Assembly: GCA_964516325.1 (NCBI GenBank)
Contig: CAZFAP010000168.1
Span: 1-10,672 of the forward strand
Origin: CAZFAP01 sp964516325
GTDB taxonomy: Bacteria; Auribacterota; JABMQX01
Length of the DNA: 10,672 nucleotides
Direction: 5' to 3'
The translations under genes and the position numbers were made by a program. A model generated the notes under the pieces. That model worked only from the letters and a program-made list of their open reading frames with translations, searched no databases and was not told the origin of the DNA. Below are positions 8,027 through 10,672 of this stretch, in pieces. Numbering within the stretch: the stretch's first letter is position 1; every line of letters begins with the position of its first letter.

Positions 8027-8461
8027 ATGGAAGAATTTGAACCGCGAATCCTCGCTTTTTGCTGCCATTACTGCGCCTATGCCGCGGCAGACCTCGCCGG
8101 TGTATTTCGCGCGCAGTATCCTTCCAGCATCCGCATCGTTCGTCTCCCCTGCTCGGGGAAAGTGGACACGCTGCACATCATGCAGGCGCTGGAGGGCGGC
8201 GCCGACGGGGTTCTCGTCGCGGGCTGTCTCGAGGGCGGCTGCCACTTCCAGGAAGGCAACCTCCGCGCGAAACGACGAGTTGAGCATCTCAAGAAGATTC
8301 TCGACGAGATCGGTATCGAACCGGAGAGGTTGCGCATGGTCAACCTTTCGTCTGCAATGGGGCAGGCCTTCGCCAATATCGTAACCGAATTCACGGAGCA
8401 AATCAGAGAGTTGGGACCAACCCCGATTCGAAGCAGCGTTACAGCGGAGAAAGTAGAATGA
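8027..8461 (+). CDS. mvhD: MvhD/FlpD-type [2Fe-2S] iron-sulfur protein
   Basis: This 144-aa protein has the usual size of MvhD (FlpD family), the [2Fe-2S] protein that docks onto HdrA and passes electrons from a hydrogenase, formate dehydrogenase or other donor. Conserved cysteines are C12/C13 and C16 in FCCHYC, C42 in the RLPCSGKVD segment, C67 in AGC and C72 in GGCHF, followed by the QEGNLRAKRR stretch typical of the family. It sits 9 nt after hdrA, with AGGGA at 8016-8020 placed 6 nt before the ATG, and overlaps metV by ATGA. No MvhA/MvhG hydrogenase subunits are in the window, so the electron partner is not a linked [NiFe] hydrogenase here. The family call is very secure. Confidence 0.95.
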   Translation: MEEFEPRILAFCCHYCAYAAADLAGVFRAQYPSSIRIVRLPCSGKVDTLHIMQALEGGADGVLVAGCLEGGCHFQEGNLRAKRRVEHLKKILDEIGIEPERLRMVNLSSAMGQAFANIVTEFTEQIRELGPTPIRSSVTAEKVE

Positions 8462-9126
8462 TTGTCGCAAGCAGGAAAAATGTTAAAGAACTCAAGCAAC
8501 TCCTCGCCCCGTACCGCCGAGTCGCAGTCCTCGGCTGCGGCACCTGCGTGACCGTCTGCCTCGCCGGCGGAGAGCGAGAAGCTGGAATGACAGCCTCCGC
8601 CCTCCGAATGGCGTTTCGCCTCGACGGAATAGAGAAGGATATTCGGGACCTGACCATCGAGCGACAGTGCGACGACGCCTTCATTGACGAAGCTCAGAAA
8701 AGCCTCGACAAAGCCGACGCCATACTCTCCCTCGCTTGCGGCGCCGGCGTGCAAGCCATCGCCGAGCGATTCCCCCACAAGCCCGTATTTCCCGGAGTGG
8801 ACACGCAGTTCATCGGCATCCTTCAGGAGCAGGGAATCTGGACGGAGAAATGCGTTGCCTGCGGACAATGCCGGGTCGGTTCCTTCGGCGGAATTTGCCC
8901 CGTCGCCCGATGTGCCAAGCATATCCTGAACGGCCCCTGCGGCGGCTCCCACGACGGAAAATGCGAGGTCAACCCCGATACGGATTGTGCCTGGCAACTC
9001 ATCTATGACCGGCTCAAGGCTATCGGAGAACAGCATCGCCTCGAGGACATTGCCCCGCTCCCCAATTGGTCTCTCAGCAACGAGGGCGGATGCCGGAAAA
9101 TTGTCCGCGAAGACCAGCGCATTTGA
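8458..9126 (+). CDS. metV: MetV-like protein (methylenetetrahydrofolate reductase C-terminal domain family)
   Basis: This 222-aa cysteine-rich protein matches MetV, the Fe-S partner that binds MetF in acetogens and couples methylene-THF reduction to Hdr-type modules. An N-terminal G26-C27-x2-C30-x3-C34 motif lies in a Rossmann-like beta-loop (VAVLGCGTCVTVC). The C-terminal half (132-177) is dense in cysteines: C132, C135, C138, C147, C152, C161, C169, C177, including CVACGQC, the CPVARCAK segment and NGPCGG, all hallmarks of this family. ATG 8458 overlaps the mvhD stop by ATGA and has GGAG at 8446-8449, 7 nt upstream, an excellent start. It is the last gene of the operon. Its usual partner metF, normally next, is not present downstream in this window. 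MetV-like proteins also occur without MetF in other Hdr loci, so folate chemistry is not proven. Confidence 0.9.
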   Translation: MIVASRKNVKELKQLLAPYRRVAVLGCGTCVTVCLAGGEREAGMTASALRMAFRLDGIEKDIRDLTIERQCDDAFIDEAQKSLDKADAILSLACGAGVQAIAERFPHKPVFPGVDTQFIGILQEQGIWTEKCVACGQCRVGSFGGICPVARCAKHILNGPCGGSHDGKCEVNPDTDCAWQLIYDRLKAIGEQHRLEDIAPLPNWSLSNEGGCRKIVREDQRI

Positions 9127-9273
9127 GCCGCCGACTTCACTCGCTTTTTGAGTATCCCGTCCACCTCCGACACAACCCTTCGGTCCTGGCCTCGGCGCCC
9201 TCGTTGCAGCCAGTGACAATGTTTCCCATCTCCGTCATGCATCCGCGTCCATCAGCGATTACCTTCATTTCTC

Positions 9274-9302
9274 TTGTTAGCTGTTTGCCAAGGCGGTAGA
9301 AT
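9274..9302 (+). promoter_or_regulatory. Candidate sigma70-type promoter for the Gfo/Idh/MocA gene
   Basis: TTGTTA (9274-9279, 4 of 6 to TTGACA) and TAGAAT (9297-9302, 5 of 6 to TATAAT) are separated by exactly 17 nt. The site is in an AT-richer part of the intergenic region, upstream of a gene that appears to begin a new transcription unit. By-eye match only; spacing and position make it the best candidate in the gap. Confidence 0.4.
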
Positions 9303-9440
9303 GCCACCGATTCTTAGTCGCTCCGAGGAGCACGTTCTGGACCGATAAGCAGCCTGCTTGTGCCTCTCGGGCTCCGTGCTTCCGATGCCACATATCGTCG
9401 TCTGGAACAAAGAGGGACATAGAAAGCCCTTCGTACAATA

Positions 9441-9444
9441 GGAG
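9441..9444 (+). promoter_or_regulatory. Ribosome binding site deciding the start of the Gfo/Idh/MocA gene
   Basis: GGAG sits 7 nt before ATG 9452, optimal spacing. This favours 9452 over the in-frame ATG at 9458, two codons downstream. Confidence 0.7.
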
Positions 9445-9451
9445 ACAGGCT

Positions 9452-10672
9452 ATGGATATGAAAAATCAGAATCGAATCACCCGACGCGACTTTTTCAAGA
9501 AAACTGCGGCTTTCGCCGCTGCCGCCCCGTATGTGATGGCATGCCATGCCGGAGCGGAAGAAAAGCGTGTCGCACCCAGCGACAGAATCGTCATGGGAAT
9601 CATCGGTCCCGGCATTCAGGGTCAGCACCTTCTCCGCTCCTTCATGGGCTTCCCTGAAACCCAATTTGTCGCTGTCGCCGAGGTCGAAGCCGCCCGCCGG
9701 AACAATGCGCGAGACATGATTGAAAAACGCTATGCCGCAGAAAAGAAAGCGGGCGCCTGGAAAGGGTGCGACGTGTACGGGGATTTCCGACAGCTCCTTC
9801 AACGAAAAGACATTGAGGCCGTAATCATGGCCCCCCCTGACCACTGGCATGCCATCATGGCCATCACGGCAGCTCTGTCCGGCAAAGACATCTACTGCGA
9901 AAAGCCCCTTTCCCTGACCATTCGCGAAGCCCGCCAGATGGCAAAAGCGGTCAGGAAGTTCAACCGCATCTTCCAGACCGGAAGCCAGCAGCGGTCCTCG
10001 AAGGAATTCCTTTTGGCTTGTGAATTGGTCCGAAACGGCCGCATCGGAAAAATTCAAACGGTCCACGTCGACGTCGGCGATCCCTCTCGTGATTGCGATT
10101 TGCCCGAAGAGCCGGTCCCGGCCGGTTTAGACTGGAACTTCTGGCTGGGCCCCGCGCCCTTCCGCGGCTATAACAAGGAAATCTGCCCGCCGGGGCTTTA
10201 CGATTTCTACCCCAACTGGCGGAATTACAAAGATTACTCCGGCGGAATGATGACCGACTGGGGCGCCCATCATTTCGATATCGCCCAGTGGGGTCTTGGC
10301 ATGGATAACACGGGTCCCGTCGAGATTATCCCGCCCGACGGCAAGGAGTACAAGACCCTCACCTACAAGTACGCCAACGGCGTCGTCATGTACCACAAGG
10401 GCGCCAATGGCGTCCTCTTCACGGGCACTAAGGGCAAGATCGAAGTAAACCGGGGTCATTTCAAAGCGGAGCCCGAGGAAATTGGCAAGGAGCCTCTCGG
10501 CGAAAAAGACATTCGCCTCTACCACAGCGACAACCACTACCGCAACTTCCTCGATTGCGTCCGCAGTCGCCAGCTCCCTATCTGCGATGTCGAGATTGGC
10601 TGCCGCTCGGTTACCGTCTGCCACCTCGGCAACCTTGCCTACTGGCATAAGCGACCGCTCAAGTGGGACCCG
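9452..10672 (+). CDS. Tat-exported Gfo/Idh/MocA family NAD(P)-dependent oxidoreductase (3' end cut by window)
   Basis: An open frame of 407 codons runs off the window without a stop. The N-terminus is a twin-arginine signal (TRRDFFKK at 10-17, then an Ala-rich stretch 19-26), so the protein is probably exported folded. A Rossmann fold follows: GIIGPGIQG (49-57) and Glu77 at the end of strand 2, which suggests NAD rather than NADP. The APPDHWH segment (127-133), the catalytic-site EKP motif (150-152), FQTGSQQRS (174-182) and GGMMTDWGAHHFDIAQWG (264-281) place it in the secreted Gfo/Idh/MocA subgroup common in Planctomycetes-like bacteria. Members oxidise or epimerise sugars and other polyols; the substrate cannot be read here. 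Cys31 in VMAC, right after the signal's hydrophobic part, could be a lipidation site, but the match is imperfect. It is separated from the Hdr operon by 325 bp and is probably functionally unrelated. Confidence 0.92.
   Translation, partial: MDMKNQNRITRRDFFKKTAAFAAAAPYVMACHAGAEEKRVAPSDRIVMGIIGPGIQGQHLLRSFMGFPETQFVAVAEVEAARRNNARDMIEKRYAAEKKAGAWKGCDVYGDFRQLLQRKDIEAVIMAPPDHWHAIMAITAALSGKDIYCEKPLSLTIREARQMAKAVRKFNRIFQTGSQQRSSKEFLLACELVRNGRIGKIQTVHVDVGDPSRDCDLPEEPVPAGLDWNFWLGPAPFRGYNKEICPPGLYDFYPNWRNYKDYSGGMMTDWGAHHFDIAQWGLGMDNTGPVEIIPPDGKEYKTLTYKYANGVVMYHKGANGVLFTGTKGKIEVNRGHFKAEPEEIGKEPLGEKDIRLYHSDNHYRNFLDCVRSRQLPICDVEIGCRSVTVCHLGNLAYWHKRPLKWDP

Larger units (their letters stand above)
9127..9451 (+). 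other. Intergenic region between the Hdr operon and the oxidoreductase gene
   Basis: This 325-bp stretch separates the end of metV from the next gene and shows no convincing coding sequence on either strand; the short open frames there have no recognisable family features. No strong rho-independent terminator was found after metV: the best candidate is a 4-bp ACTC/GAGT stem around 9139-9152 that encloses the T-run rather than preceding it. A sigma70-like promoter candidate lies at 9274-9302, leaving a leader of about 140 nt before the next gene. No trace of metF-like motifs was recognised by eye. Confidence 0.6.

Noticed and set aside
9139..9152. Possible terminator hairpin after metV
   Set aside because: The stem is only 4 bp (ACTC/GAGT) and the T-run is in the loop rather than after the stem, so it does not fit a rho-independent terminator.
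9127..9300. Short open frames between metV and the oxidoreductase that might be a small gene or a metF remnant
   Set aside because: The translations are Pro/Ser/Arg-rich without motifs, lack ribosome binding sites, and show no visible MetF similarity.
9347..9359. Palindrome AAGCAG-C-CTGCTT in the leader of the oxidoreductase gene
   Set aside because: Two 6-bp arms are expected by chance in about 300 bp and there is no second copy to support an operator.
9434..9439. TACAAT as a -10 element just before the ribosome binding site
   Set aside because: No -35-like hexamer lies 16-18 nt upstream, and transcription from it would start at or after the Shine-Dalgarno.
9314..10066. 250-codon minus-strand open frame spanning the intergenic region and the Gfo/Idh/MocA gene
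   Set aside because: Most of it is antisense to the clear oxidoreductase frame and the translation shows no family features.

Overview
The window looks like the chromosome of an anaerobic bacterium from an environmental lineage. It has fairly high GC and tightly packed genes. Two things point this way: a complete heterodisulfide-reductase (Hdr)-type electron-transfer operon, and a Tat-exported Gfo/Idh/MocA oxidoreductase of the kind that is abundant in Planctomycetes, Hydrogenedentes, Sumerlaeota and similar phyla. The phylum is an inference; no rRNA or phylogenetic marker is present.

Layout. Positions 1-9126 are one co-directional (+) gene string with ATGA overlaps or gaps of 31 nt or less, so almost certainly one operon whose 5' end lies upstream of the window. 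It starts with the 3' end of a stand-alone FMN/Fe-S glutamate synthase subunit (1-635). Next is an 874-aa protein fusing the class II glutamine amidotransferase domain to the GXGXG domain of glutamate synthase (632-3256). Five genes follow in the order hdrC (3288-3854), hdrB (3851-4753), hdrA (4775-8017), mvhD (8027-8461) and metV (8458-9126). A 325-bp non-coding stretch (9127-9451) holds a plausible sigma70-type promoter. Last is a Gfo/Idh/MocA oxidoreductase gene (9452 to the window end, truncated by the window).

How the genes may work together. The order hdrC-hdrB-hdrA-mvhD-metV is that of the acetogen methylenetetrahydrofolate reductase complex (MetFV-HdrABC-MvhD, described from Moorella). 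Here metF does not follow metV, and the operon is headed by glutamate synthase domains instead. HdrA is unusually large (1080 aa): a NuoG-like 2Fe-2S/ferredoxin front end, a partial HdrA-like module lacking its dinucleotide-binding start, then a complete HdrA with its own FAD motif and C-terminal ferredoxins. The simplest reading is a multi-cluster, possibly electron-confurcating or bifurcating, Hdr module that exchanges electrons with a split glutamate synthase, with a folate-reductase partner, or with both. The glutamate synthase has no GltD-type NADPH subunit in view. The family calls are strong; the proposed physiological coupling is inference from gene order.

No tRNA, rRNA, CRISPR array, insertion sequence or phage-like gene was recognised.
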